The notes beneath the pieces are model-generated. The model had not been told where the DNA came from, made no database searches, and saw only the letters and a list, made by a program, of their open reading frames with translations. The translations under genes were made by a program, and so were the position numbers. Source: CAYXZQ01 sp964469935 (GTDB taxonomy: Archaea; Nanobdellota; Nanobdellia; Woesearchaeales; DSVV01). Taken from it: a stretch of 35,997 bases of DNA. Shown in pieces: positions 8,417-15,830 of this stretch. How positions within the stretch are numbered: position 1 is the stretch's first letter; each line of letters starts with the position of its first letter. The stretch lies in assembly GCA_964469935.1 (NCBI GenBank), contig CAYXZQ010000016.1, forward strand, positions 1 to 35,997, given 5' to 3'.

Positions 8417-9112
8417 CTATTCCAGGTCATGTATGACGATTCCGTTCTCGCTGATCTCAAGCGGATGGAGGTCCTCGTCATTCTTGACAGTCCTCATCTT
8501 CTGGATTGCAAGGACCCTTGAAAAATCGCCACCCAGGGGCTGGAATTTAATGGTTATGAGCCCGTCGCATAGGAATTCAGAGACCCCGTCGACAGAGAAT
8601 GCACCGTCATGCGGTATATGCGAGATGAAAAGCGACGTCGCGCCGGATGCTGAAAGCTTGTAGATGAATTCGTAGACAAATCTTTTTATGGCGATGTCGC
8701 CGATATTGCTGTAGGAGCTCAAAACAGGCGTGATAATCGAAAGGGTGGACAGGGAATCGATGATGACTCTCTGGATATTGTTTTCCCTGATGGTATTCAG
8801 TATGAACTCGATTGTGCTCCTGTCTATGGAATCAGAGGGTATGCATGTCAGAAAAAGCCTATTTTCTGTTTCGAGCCTTGCGAGGTCCCACCCGAACTGG
8901 GATGCCTGTCTCAGGAGATTATCCCTCTTCTCCTCGAATGTCACGAAGAGGCCGTTCTCGTCGAATTCTGTGATGCCCCTAAAGACGTACTCCAGCCCGA
9001 AGATGGTCTTCCCTGAACCGGGCGTGCCTGATATAAGTATCGAGCTGCCCTTGGGAAAACCGCTGTTGATAAGCCTGTCGAATCCCTTTATTCCGGTCTT
9101 GGTCCATTCCAT
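8417..9112 (-). CDS. KaiC-like RecA-family ATPase
   Basis: A single-domain KaiC/RadA-superfamily ATPase of 231 residues. Walker A is GTPGSGKT (29-36), the catalytic Glu pair is Glu60-Glu61 in TFEEKRDNL, and Walker B ends at Asp119 in RVIIDS. It starts with WTKTGIKGFDRLINSGFPKG, typical of archaeal KaiC-like proteins. Single-domain KaiC-like proteins act as signalling ATPases in archaea; no clock function should be assumed. It lies 6 bp after the small upstream gene and 20 bp before the V4R gene. Confidence 0.92.
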   Translation of the reverse strand: MEWTKTGIKGFDRLINSGFPKGSSILISGTPGSGKTIFGLEYVFRGITEFDENGLFVTFEEKRDNLLRQASQFGWDLARLETENRLFLTCIPSDSIDRSTIEFILNTIRENNIQRVIIDSLSTLSIITPVLSSYSNIGDIAIKRFVYEFIYKLSASGATSLFISHIPHDGAFSVDGVSEFLCDGLITIKFQPLGGDFSRVLAIQKMRTVKNDEDLHPLEISENGIVIHDLE

Positions 9113-9118
9113 CGTAAA

Positions 9119-9439
9119 TCAGATCTTGTCCATGACAAAGATGAACATCATCTTGGTCTTTGTCTCGACCTTCTGGCAGTGCACCTTCTTCTTGGTGTTG
9201 AGGTCCACCCTGATCGATTTCGGTATCAGGAAGTATTTGGTCGCCTCGTTCTTCCCTCTTCCGGATATCGACGTGGTTATGTCAAGATTGTTCTCAGAAA
9301 ACAGGTGGATGTTGCTGAGGTGGCCTGCAAGCTGCAGGGCTTCTGCCTCTTCCACGCAGACCTCGAAGACGATCTTTCCGTCATCCCTGACCCTTGAGCT
9401 TATCACTGTTCCCATTTTTGCCTTGTCCCTGATATTCAT
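9119..9439 (-). CDS. Small protein, first gene of KaiC-V4R operon
   Basis: A 106-residue protein of unknown family, predicted mostly beta/alpha with no membrane helix. A central stretch (FSENNLDITTSISGRGKNEATKYFLIPKSI) resembles a compact ligand- or nucleic-acid-binding fold, but I cannot name it. The TATA core at 9454-9461 predicts transcription starting near 9430, inside the first codons, so the internal ATG at 9415 is an alternative start. The 6-bp spacing to the KaiC gene indicates a shared transcript and role. Confidence 0.65.
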   Translation of the reverse strand: MNIRDKAKMGTVISSRVRDDGKIVFEVCVEEAEALQLAGHLSNIHLFSENNLDITTSISGRGKNEATKYFLIPKSIRVDLNTKKKVHCQKVETKTKMMFIFVMDKI

Positions 9440-9528
9440 GTATTCAATCTATATTTATATACTTTTTGTTGAGCTGTCGTCTCTTTTTTGCACTTCAGCC
9501 TGCATAATCCTTGTCCCCGGTTCATTTT

Positions 9529-9906
9529 TCACACATCACAAAGGTAATATGTCATGTTTTTGTATCCGACAGAATAGAGATGGCCGGGTGTACAGCAGAA
9601 CTCTCTGTTTCTGCTGCACATTCCGAGCTTTTCCCTGCGACATTCGGAATAACCTGAATCCTCGAGGATGCCGCACCAGGACTCTTCGGCGGGGCTTTGA
9701 TTTCCTCCTGTAACGCGTCCTGCAGGGCCAGAGTAAAAATAATAATCGCTCTTCTTCATCTCCAGCCTGGATAAGGCATTGACAGCCGGGTCCCCGAAAC
9801 AGAGCCACAGGCTCCTCTCGACGATATTGTATCTCCCTCCGACATACACTATTGTGCTGAGCAGCAATATCAGGGTCATTACCAGGTAAGGGCTTGGGCA
9901 TTTCAT
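9529..9906 (-). CDS. Small Cys-rich exported protein A
   Basis: A 125-residue protein with an N-terminal hydrophobic segment (about residues 7-23) that serves as signal peptide or anchor, followed by an extracellular part. Its last third follows the pattern C-x10-C-x7-C-x6-CC-x-PGHL-x12-C. The same pattern with identical spacing occurs in the protein at 11817-12236, so the two are paralogues. The cysteines probably form disulfides outside the cell (inference). I recognise no named family. It is divergent from the acyltransferase gene. The promoter carries a TATA-like box (9981-9990) with a GGATAA-N14-TTATCC dyad just upstream. Confidence 0.72.
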   Translation of the reverse strand: MKCPSPYLVMTLILLLSTIVYVGGRYNIVERSLWLCFGDPAVNALSRLEMKKSDYYFYSGPAGRVTGGNQSPAEESWCGILEDSGYSECRREKLGMCSRNREFCCTPGHLYSVGYKNMTYYLCDV

Positions 9907-9980
9907 CCTTGTTCATTCCACCGGCATCAATTCCGGTTACCTCTGTGTTTTGATCGTGTAACATATTATATCTCATCGTC

Positions 9981-9990
9981 TTTTTAAATT
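9981..9990 (-). promoter_or_regulatory. TATA-like box for Cys-rich protein A
   Basis: The minus-strand sequence AATTTAAAAA lies about 14-16 bp downstream of the dyad at 10005-10030. A leader of roughly 50 nt is predicted. An alternative, GATATAATATG, lies at 9962-9972. Confidence 0.4.
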
Positions 9991-10004
9991 TTTCTCATAA
10001 TTTT

Positions 10005-10030
10005 GGATAAGTTTTGAAAATAATTTATCC
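10005..10030. promoter_or_regulatory. Dyad GGATAA-N14-TTATCC (candidate operator)
   Basis: Inverted repeat with perfect 10-bp arms (TTTTGGATAA at 10001-10010, TTATCCAAAA at 10025-10034) around a 14-nt AT-rich spacer. A dyad with the same core and the same 14-nt spacing lies at 12393-12418, upstream of the paralogous Cys-rich gene. Arm centres are 20 bp apart, about two helical turns, fitting a dimeric regulator. Confidence 0.6.
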
Positions 10031-10146
10031 AAAAAATACAATCTATTACATTTTATGCCAATTTATGATTTAATGTTTTAAATGTTTAATGGTTTTGTCA
10101 GCATGTTATTTTTCAAAACAATACGATTTCATCACCCTGTTTTTGA

Positions 10147-10190
10147 TTTATCCCAATAGCATTTATCCATGTTTAAAAAATCAGGATAAA
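10147..10190 (+). promoter_or_regulatory. Cluster of TTTATCC/GGATAAA half-sites upstream of acyltransferase gene
   Basis: TTTATCC at 10147-10153 and 10162-10168, and GGATAAA at 10184-10190. The last ends about 15 bp upstream of the TATA box TTTATAAT (10205-10212). Half-site orientation differs from that of the two dyads, but the distance to TATA is the same. Confidence 0.5.
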
Positions 10191-10204
10191 CTTTCACAAC
10201 AAGA

Positions 10205-10212
10205 TTTATAAT
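10205..10212 (+). promoter_or_regulatory. TATA box for acyltransferase-ThiF operon
   Basis: TTTATAAT, about 52 nt before the ATG at 10264, predicts a leader of about 27 nt. The leader carries the Shine-Dalgarno-like GGGGGTG at 10252-10258. Confidence 0.55.
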
Positions 10213-10263
10213 CTTTCAAAGGACAATTCCCTTTCTACAGTTTTGTCAAAAGGGGGTGTAAAA

Positions 10264-10980
10264 ATGGCAAATATCGCCGGTATAGAGACCAGTATGTCTG
10301 CATTTGGGGGGCTGGAAAGGTCAGTCCTGCTTCTTGCGCGCCAGCCAGTTGCCGAAAGGAGAACCGACAGGCGGGGCACGATGAATTTCAGGATAGTGTC
10401 TGATGAAAAGACGATAGACGAGATCTTCAAGCTGAGGTATGAGGTCTACAACGACCCAGAGGTCAACTACGCTAAGCACCTGCACTGCAAGGATGGAAGG
10501 GAATGGGACAATTATGAGCCCATGAGCACTTATTTTGTGGCAGAAAGGGATGGAAAGCTCGTCGGAACAACAAGGGTGGTTCACGACTCCGCCCTGGGCC
10601 TGCCCAGTGACAAGACTTATGACCTTTCACGTGTGAGAGGAAGTGTTGATATGGTAGCTGAGATAACCAGGTTCGTGGTGCCGAAAGGAGAGAGGTTCAT
10701 AAAGGTTGCAATGGGAATGCTAAAAGAGGTCTGGAACTATGCGTTCGAGACGATTCCGCAGATTCCGACATACGTCTTTGCTGTAGCTCCTGAACATGCG
10801 GATTTCTACAACAGGATGGGAGCAAAAATAATACATAAAGGCAAGACCAACAAGACAGTCGGTGCAAAGACTGTCCTCTTCAGGCTGGACTTGGACATGA
10901 CGACCGAACAGTTCACGAAGAGATGGAAAAGGCCGCACAAGGACAGCATCTACCAGCAAAGGATGGCTGTCAACTGCTGA
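10264..10980 (+). CDS. FeeM / acyl-homoserine-lactone-synthase-like acyltransferase
   Basis: A 238-residue GNAT-fold protein resembling N-acyl amino acid synthase FeeM and LuxI-type synthases, which transfer a fatty acyl chain from acyl-ACP or acyl-CoA to an amine. The core starts near residue 41 (FRIVSDEKTIDEIFKLRYEVY), with the conserved Arg58 in LRYEVY, YFVAERDGKLVGTTR as the central strands, and AEITRFVV (Glu133/Arg136) matching the ExxR element. The ATG is chosen for the GGGGGTG site 5 nt upstream. A 40-residue N-terminal extension precedes the domain; Met40 is a less likely start. The gene precedes a ThiF-like gene by 10 bp. Substrate and product are unknown. Confidence 0.78.
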   Translation: MANIAGIETSMSAFGGLERSVLLLARQPVAERRTDRRGTMNFRIVSDEKTIDEIFKLRYEVYNDPEVNYAKHLHCKDGREWDNYEPMSTYFVAERDGKLVGTTRVVHDSALGLPSDKTYDLSRVRGSVDMVAEITRFVVPKGERFIKVAMGMLKEVWNYAFETIPQIPTYVFAVAPEHADFYNRMGAKIIHKGKTNKTVGAKTVLFRLDLDMTTEQFTKRWKRPHKDSIYQQRMAVNC

Positions 10981-10990
10981 GGTGGACATG

Positions 10991-11782
10991 ATGAACGAAG
11001 ATATGTACTGGGAGCTCTTCAAGAGAAACATCGGTATAGTGACAGAGCAGGAGCAGCAGAAGCTGGCAAAAAGCAGCGTTAGGGTCGGTGGCGCAGGAGG
11101 TGTAGGAGGGATGCTCGCCTATTTCTTTGCAAGGTCAGGCGTGGGCGAGATATGGATAACCGATCCTGAAAAATTCGACCGCTCGAACTGCAACAGGCAA
11201 TTCGGCGCCAATTCAGGGACCATAGGGAAATACAAGTCAGAAGTCGTCGGCGACGAACTTCTGAGGATAAACCCGGGCCTGGAACTGAAGATTGGATACG
11301 GCATCGACGGTTCGAACGTGGACGAGTTCGCCAGGGGCGCAGACTTCATCTCTGACTCGATAGAGATATTCTACATGAGGGAGAAGGTCATGCTCTATGA
11401 TACGGCGAGGAAATACAATGTGCCTGTATCATTCGCGCCTGCACTCGGGTTCGGCGCTGCATTGTTCCTTTTCGATCCTCGAGGGATGACCTTCGAGGAA
11501 TTCTTCGAAGTGCCCTCCGACCCAGAGGAGCTCAGGGACTGGATGTACCCTATTCACAAGATAAAGCCGGGAACACAGCCCTATGTGCCCAAGGAGGTCT
11601 GGCTCAAAGTTGCACAAAAAGAGATGGATGCACCGACTAGCATCGTTGGCGTCGCATGCTCTGCAGCGATGTCAGCTTCTGCAGCTCTTGAGCACATCCT
11701 CGGGAAGGCTGAGCCGGTATACGCACCAAGGGTATCCCATCTTGACCTGTTCGAGAAGAGATACAATATCATAGAATACTGA
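10991..11782 (+). CDS. ThiF/E1-like adenylyltransferase
   Basis: A 263-residue protein of the ThiF/MoeB/E1 superfamily, which adenylates a carboxyl group, often a C-terminal glycine of a carrier. The nucleotide-binding loop GGAGGVGG is at about 33-40, with Asp58, the Asn-Arg-Gln triplet at 68-70 (arginine finger) and Asp122 (magnesium/ATP). There are no CxxC zinc pairs. Cys223 in GVACSAAMSASAALEHIL sits in the conserved C-terminal helix and is a candidate thioester residue only by position. The ATG at 10991 has GAGGTG 6 nt upstream. It is co-transcribed with the acyltransferase, suggesting joint modification of a small molecule or peptide. No ubiquitin-like partner is visible nearby. Confidence 0.8.
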   Translation: MNEDMYWELFKRNIGIVTEQEQQKLAKSSVRVGGAGGVGGMLAYFFARSGVGEIWITDPEKFDRSNCNRQFGANSGTIGKYKSEVVGDELLRINPGLELKIGYGIDGSNVDEFARGADFISDSIEIFYMREKVMLYDTARKYNVPVSFAPALGFGAALFLFDPRGMTFEEFFEVPSDPEELRDWMYPIHKIKPGTQPYVPKEVWLKVAQKEMDAPTSIVGVACSAAMSASAALEHILGKAEPVYAPRVSHLDLFEKRYNIIEY

Positions 11783-11816
11783 AGATATGGCAGGCATATA
11801 ACCCATGCACGTCAGA

Positions 11817-12236
11817 CTAGGTGTTGATGTTTTGTGAATCGATGATATGTAGAGGTGACTCGCAGAAAAACATGATGGTCTCGTTGGTGTTCGAGACGAA
11901 CAGATGACCTGGACAGCAGCAGTAGCCGTCCTGCACCCTGCATACCTGCCCCTGGGCGCCATCGCAGTTCCTTTGGATGAACTCATCGATGAATTCACAT
12001 GATGACTTGTTGGTATCCTCTGCAGCGTGGTCTAAAAGGCAGACTTCTGACATGTTGTAAGAGCTCATGTCTTCCTGTGAAACCACTACGAGATTGAAAT
12101 TCCCTTCGGCTGTCTTGTCATAGTTCACAAAACCTGTGCCCATGTTGGCGCTGTGCATGCTCCCGTAGAGTATGAATAATTCAAAAATCAATACTACCAT
12201 GATTGCTGCAATCAAAAAGGTTGTTATCGATCTCAT
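11817..12236 (-). CDS. Small Cys-rich exported protein B
   Basis: A 139-residue paralogue of the protein at 9529-9906. It has an N-terminal membrane or signal segment (about residues 5-25) and a C-terminal region with C-x10-C-x7-C-x6-CC-x-PGHL-x12-C, the same cysteine spacing throughout. The middle differs strongly between the two, so only the C-terminal module is conserved. It converges with the ThiF-like gene. The predicted leader is long (about 110 nt). The dyad at 12393-12418 lies about 16 bp upstream of its TATA-like box. Confidence 0.72.
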   Translation of the reverse strand: MRSITTFLIAAIMVVLIFELFILYGSMHSANMGTGFVNYDKTAEGNFNLVVVSQEDMSSYNMSEVCLLDHAAEDTNKSSCEFIDEFIQRNCDGAQGQVCRVQDGYCCCPGHLFVSNTNETIMFFCESPLHIIDSQNINT

Positions 12237-12368
12237 GCTGGTCTGCAGTGGTAGACATGCCGGGGGTCGATGTGTCCCTTCTTCATGCCGGGCATTATGG
12301 GAAGCGGAAGTTTATCGAAAATATTGAAATTTTCCATATTGCTGTAATACATAACATTAGTTTAATAT

Positions 12369-12376
12369 ATTATAAA
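12369..12376 (-). promoter_or_regulatory. TATA-like box for Cys-rich protein B
   Basis: The minus-strand TTTATAAT lies 16 bp downstream of the dyad, the same distance as for the paralogous gene. A plus-strand role cannot be excluded because the sequence is AT-rich on both strands. Confidence 0.4.
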
Positions 12377-12392
12377 TATTTCTATCAATGAA

Positions 12393-12418
12393 GGATAAAA
12401 TATTTTGATTGTTTATCC
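12393..12418. promoter_or_regulatory. Second GGATAA-N14-TTATCC dyad (candidate operator)
   Basis: GGATAA at 12393-12398 and TTATCC at 12413-12418, with the same 14-nt spacing as the copy at 10005-10030. TTTATCCAAAA is shared as an 11-bp block with that copy. It lies in the 346-bp gene-free stretch between Cys-rich protein B and Hef. Confidence 0.6.
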
Positions 12419-12550
12419 AAAATTTTCCTATCAGCGTAAAATACCATTCCTGATTCATTGAACTGGCTGGATCTATCGGCCTTGGACAAGCCGCTTGATT
12501 GACAAGCCTTCTTGCGCATCCACTGGACACTAGACACCCCCCAGCAAACC

Positions 12551-12558
12551 TTATAAAG
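12551..12558 (+). promoter_or_regulatory. TATA box for Hef gene
   Basis: TTATAAAG is centred 28 bp before the TTG at 12583. It supports a leaderless transcript starting at that codon. Confidence 0.5.
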
Positions 12559-12582
12559 CAAGAAGACATTCTCATAATCAAA

Positions 12583-14784
12583 TTGATTAAAAATTTTAAG
12601 CCCAGGCTGTACCAGGAGACCATATTCGCGACTACCAGCAGGGCAAACACCCTGGTTGTCCTCCCGACAGGGATGGGCAAGACGAACATCTTTCTGATGC
12701 TTGCAGCCCACAGGCTTACCCAGTACCCGAACTCGAAGATACTACTCATCGGCCCGACAAGGCCTCTGATCGACCAGTATTTCAGGGTGTTTGAGAAGCA
12801 TTTCGAGATTGACAAAGAGAAGATGGCTGTATTCACAGGCCTGGTCAAGCCGGAAGTGAGGCAGGAGCTGTGGAAGAAGGCACAGATCATCTTCTCGACT
12901 CCCCAGGGTCTTGAGAATGACATCATCGGCAGCAAGATTGCTCTCGATGACGTATCCCTGCTCGGTGTCGATGAGGCTCACAGGGCTGTCGGCGACTACA
13001 GCTATGTGTTCATAGCCAGCCAGTATGAGAAGAAGGCGAGGTACCCGCGGATAATAGGCATGACTGCATCGCCAGGCTCTGAGCTCGAGAAGATAAACGA
13101 GGTCATAAGGAACCTGCATATCGAAGAGATAGAGATTAGGACTGATTCGAGCCCGGATGTTGCTGAATACATTCAGGAACTGAACATAAGATGGTTGAAG
13201 GTCGAGCTTCCTGAGGATTTCAGGAGCATACAGAAATACCTGAACAGCTGCTACATGTCGAAGCTCAAGGAGATAAAGAGCAACGGCTACCTGGCAGAGA
13301 TCCAGTCATTCGGCAGGAGCAAGAGGGACCTTCTCGGGCTCCAGGGAACACTCCAGGGTGAGATTGCCTCAGGCAACAGGGACCCTATGCTCCTGAGGTC
13401 AGTCTCGCTCGCTGCTGAGGCTCTCAAGGTCCAGCATGCGACAGAGCTCCTCGAGACCCAGGGCATCGACCCGCTTTGCAGGTACCTTGAGGACATAGAC
13501 CGCCAGTCCAGGACAAGCAAGGTCAGGGCTGTGCAGAATCTCGTAAGGGACATCAACTTCCGCTCAGCTCTCATCAAGACCCGGTCTCTTTTCGAGAAGG
13601 GCATCGAGCATCCGAAGCTTGACGAGCTGAAGAAAATCGTCTCTGGAAAGATAAGCAGTCCAGGATACAAGATAATCGTGTTCACGCAGTACAGGGATTC
13701 CGGGGTCAAGATTGTCGACGAGCTCGGAAAAGTGGAAAATGCAAAGCCGGTCCTCTTTGTCGGCCAAGCTAAAAAGAACGGCACCGGACTCACCCAGAAA
13801 AACCAGATAGAGATACTCGGGAAGTTCAGGGATAATGAGTACAACGTGCTCGTCTCGAGTTCAGTGGGTGAGGAGGGCCTGGACATCCCGCAGGTGGACT
13901 GCGTCATATTCTATGAGCCTATCCCCTCGGCCATCAGGCACATCCAGAGAAGGGGAAGGACAGCAAGGATGGATAAGGGCGAGGTGCTCATCCTGATGGC
14001 AAAAGGAACCAGGGACGAAGCCTACAAGTGGACAGCCCATCACAAGGAGAAAAGGATGTACAGGACTCTTGAGAGCCTTAAGAGAACGATGACGGCAAAG
14101 AAGGTCAATGCGGACCTCTCGAGATTCGGCAAGAAGGAGGCCGGCGTGAAGATTTCAGCTGACTACAGGGAGAAAGCTTCAGGTGTGATAAAGGAACTGA
14201 TTGACATGGGGGCTGAAATCGACCTTGGACAGCTGGAGGTCGCGGACTACATCTGCAGCCAAAGATGTGGCATCGAGTTCAAGACAGTGCCGGATTTCGT
14301 CGATTCGCTCATCGACGGCAGGCTGCTGCATCAGGTGAGGGCTCTCAAGCAGAATTTCGAAAAGCCACTCATAATCATAGAAGGTAACCAGGACATGTTC
14401 TCTGTCAGGAATATCCACCCAAACGCGCTCAGAGGGCTTCTTGCGACAATTGCCGTCAGCTTCGGCGTGCCAATGCTTCAGACGAAAAATTACAAGGATA
14501 CGGCAGGGCTGATAATCGCCATCGCAAAGAGGGAGCAGGAAGAGTACGGAAAGGATTACTCGCCTCACCGGCTCAAGAAGCCCATGACCCTCAGGGAGCA
14601 ACAGGAATATCTTATCTCCGCGCTTCCGGGTGTAGGTCCTTCGCTCGCAAGGCCGCTCCTATCGAGATTCGGCTCTGTAAAAGAGATAATGAATTCCGAC
14701 GTGGACAAACTCAAGGATGTCGAGCAGATAGGCGATGTCAAGGCTAATAAGATCAGGGAAGTCATCGATAATAGCTACGGGTAG
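12583..14784 (+). CDS. hef: Hef/XPF-type helicase-nuclease
   Basis: Archaeal Hef processes stalled replication forks. The 733-residue product has an SF2 helicase part with Walker A LPTGMGKT (27-34), DEAH (130-133) and the C-terminal RecA domain motif RRGRTARM. A lineage-typical insert follows, then an XPF/ERCC4 nuclease domain and a helix-hairpin-helix pair (about 680-733, LPGVGPSLARPL). I place the start at TTG 12583 because a TATA box lies 28 bp upstream and known Hef proteins begin just before the PRLYQE motif; a longer TTG start at 12499 is possible. The nuclease signature ERKxxxD is altered to E565-F566-K567-x3-D571, so the Arg is missing. It converges with, and overlaps by 10 bp, the next gene. 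Confidence 0.88.
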   Translation: MIKNFKPRLYQETIFATTSRANTLVVLPTGMGKTNIFLMLAAHRLTQYPNSKILLIGPTRPLIDQYFRVFEKHFEIDKEKMAVFTGLVKPEVRQELWKKAQIIFSTPQGLENDIIGSKIALDDVSLLGVDEAHRAVGDYSYVFIASQYEKKARYPRIIGMTASPGSELEKINEVIRNLHIEEIEIRTDSSPDVAEYIQELNIRWLKVELPEDFRSIQKYLNSCYMSKLKEIKSNGYLAEIQSFGRSKRDLLGLQGTLQGEIASGNRDPMLLRSVSLAAEALKVQHATELLETQGIDPLCRYLEDIDRQSRTSKVRAVQNLVRDINFRSALIKTRSLFEKGIEHPKLDELKKIVSGKISSPGYKIIVFTQYRDSGVKIVDELGKVENAKPVLFVGQAKKNGTGLTQKNQIEILGKFRDNEYNVLVSSSVGEEGLDIPQVDCVIFYEPIPSAIRHIQRRGRTARMDKGEVLILMAKGTRDEAYKWTAHHKEKRMYRTLESLKRTMTAKKVNADLSRFGKKEAGVKISADYREKASGVIKELIDMGAEIDLGQLEVADYICSQRCGIEFKTVPDFVDSLIDGRLLHQVRALKQNFEKPLIIIEGNQDMFSVRNIHPNALRGLLATIAVSFGVPMLQTKNYKDTAGLIIAIAKREQEEYGKDYSPHRLKKPMTLREQQEYLISALPGVGPSLARPLLSRFGSVKEIMNSDVDKLKDVEQIGDVKANKIREVIDNSYG

Positions 14785-15830
14785 ATGTGGACATTGTAGA
14801 GGTTGATTGTGTGCGGGGTGTACATCTCATTCACGCTCATGCCGCCGTACATCGGGACGAACATGAACTTCAGGCTCTCATCATCAAGTATCGGCCTTGC
14901 TGACTCGAAGTATATCTCGACCTCCTCTCCCGGAATCAAGTAGCCTTCCTTGTGTTCCGGCACTGTGTTGAGGTATTTGACAGTGAAGAAGCCCGAGTAT
15001 ATCCCGGAAATGTTCATCTCAACAGCCCCGCTGTGCCTTAGTCCTTCTATCTTGTACATCCCTCCCTTGACGGAGCATGTTATGCCGTCGTATGTCTCGC
15101 CCTGGTCGCATTTCCCAAAGTAATACTCGTCAGTCCCCTGGCAGTCATCAGATACGTCATTTATGTTGTTCACATCCGAGTCCTTGACGCAGAGCGAGCC
15201 TGCGCCGAGGCGCTTATCCAGGTAGACCGTCTTTCCGACTGTTGTCGTCTCGTTTATTCCGCTGACGACAATGCCGTGCCTGTTGTGGGCCTCCTGCTTC
15301 TTGATTTTCACGTCATATAGGTTCAGGCTTGAGTTGGTGAAATCCTGCGAAAACTCAACCAATGTCTTATTGTCCGCGACGAACCTGACAGACTGCATTC
15401 CTGTGACATCCGAAGAGGCGCTGTCATTTGCCTGGTATCCGCCGACAAACACTTGAAGGTTCGCTATTCCCTGTACTGTGACATCGCTGCTTGTCCCTAT
15501 CACGCTGTCATTGTAATCGTTTTGCCCATCACCGTCCTCATCGATGGCCTCGCAGGCTGAGTGGCAGATGTCAAAATCATCATTGCAGCCGCTGGTGCAG
15601 TTGTAATAATCAGAGCCGCAACCTCCACCGCAGTACAGGCTGTAGCAGTCATCATAACACGAACCCCTTTCTATATAGCAGGCGGACACGCACTGATGAT
15701 ATTCATCTGCTGTAGCGAATGACGTGAACAAGAGTAACATAAAGATGCTGAACGTTATCAGGAAGACTGCCTCTACAGGCATACTGCTTTTCCCTGTATT
15801 ATCTGTATGTGAAGAATCCATTTTGTGCAT
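14775..15830 (-). CDS. Secreted CX3C-repeat protein with archaellin-like C-terminus
   Basis: A 351-residue exported protein. The hydrophobic segment around residues 20-42 ends in FATA, a plausible signal-peptidase site. Residues 47-93 hold five CX3C units spaced by 6, 4, 6 and 6 residues, probably disulfide-linked helical hairpins, followed by an acidic DEDGDGQNDYND calcium-type loop. A middle beta domain contains KTVYLDKRLGAGSLCVKD. The last 75 residues (SGFFTVKYL, GYLIPGEEVEIYFES, then the final INLYNVHIYP) resemble the C-terminal end of archaellins. The ATG at 15830 has GGAGAG upstream; starts at 15821 or 15782 are alternatives. It overlaps the archaellin-like gene by 32 bp. Confidence 0.68.
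   Translation of the reverse strand: MHKMDSSHTDNTGKSSMPVEAVFLITFSIFMLLLFTSFATADEYHQCVSACYIERGSCYDDCYSLYCGGGCGSDYYNCTSGCNDDFDICHSACEAIDEDGDGQNDYNDSVIGTSSDVTVQGIANLQVFVGGYQANDSASSDVTGMQSVRFVADNKTLVEFSQDFTNSSLNLYDVKIKKQEAHNRHGIVVSGINETTTVGKTVYLDKRLGAGSLCVKDSDVNNINDVSDDCQGTDEYYFGKCDQGETYDGITCSVKGGMYKIEGLRHSGAVEMNISGIYSGFFTVKYLNTVPEHKEGYLIPGEEVEIYFESARPILDDESLKFMFVPMYGGMSVNEMYTPHTINLYNVHIYP

Noticed and set aside
8730..9713. A 327-codon plus-strand frame opposite the KaiC gene and its neighbours
   Set aside because: The minus-strand genes have clear domain motifs; this frame crosses three of them and resembles no family.
9536..9976. A 146-codon minus-strand frame overlapping the Cys-rich gene A
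   Set aside because: It is out of frame with the Cys-rich protein, whose cysteine pattern is confirmed by a paralogue. The alternative product has no recognisable features.
10982..10990. Upstream GTG (10982) or ATG (10988) starts for the ThiF-like gene
   Set aside because: GAGGTG at 10979-10984 overlaps or sits too near these codons. ATG 10991 has the proper 6-nt spacing.
12203..12391. A 62-codon plus-strand frame and a 20-codon minus-strand leader frame between Cys-rich protein B and Hef
   Set aside because: No ribosome-binding site or recognisable product. The region is better explained as promoter and leader.
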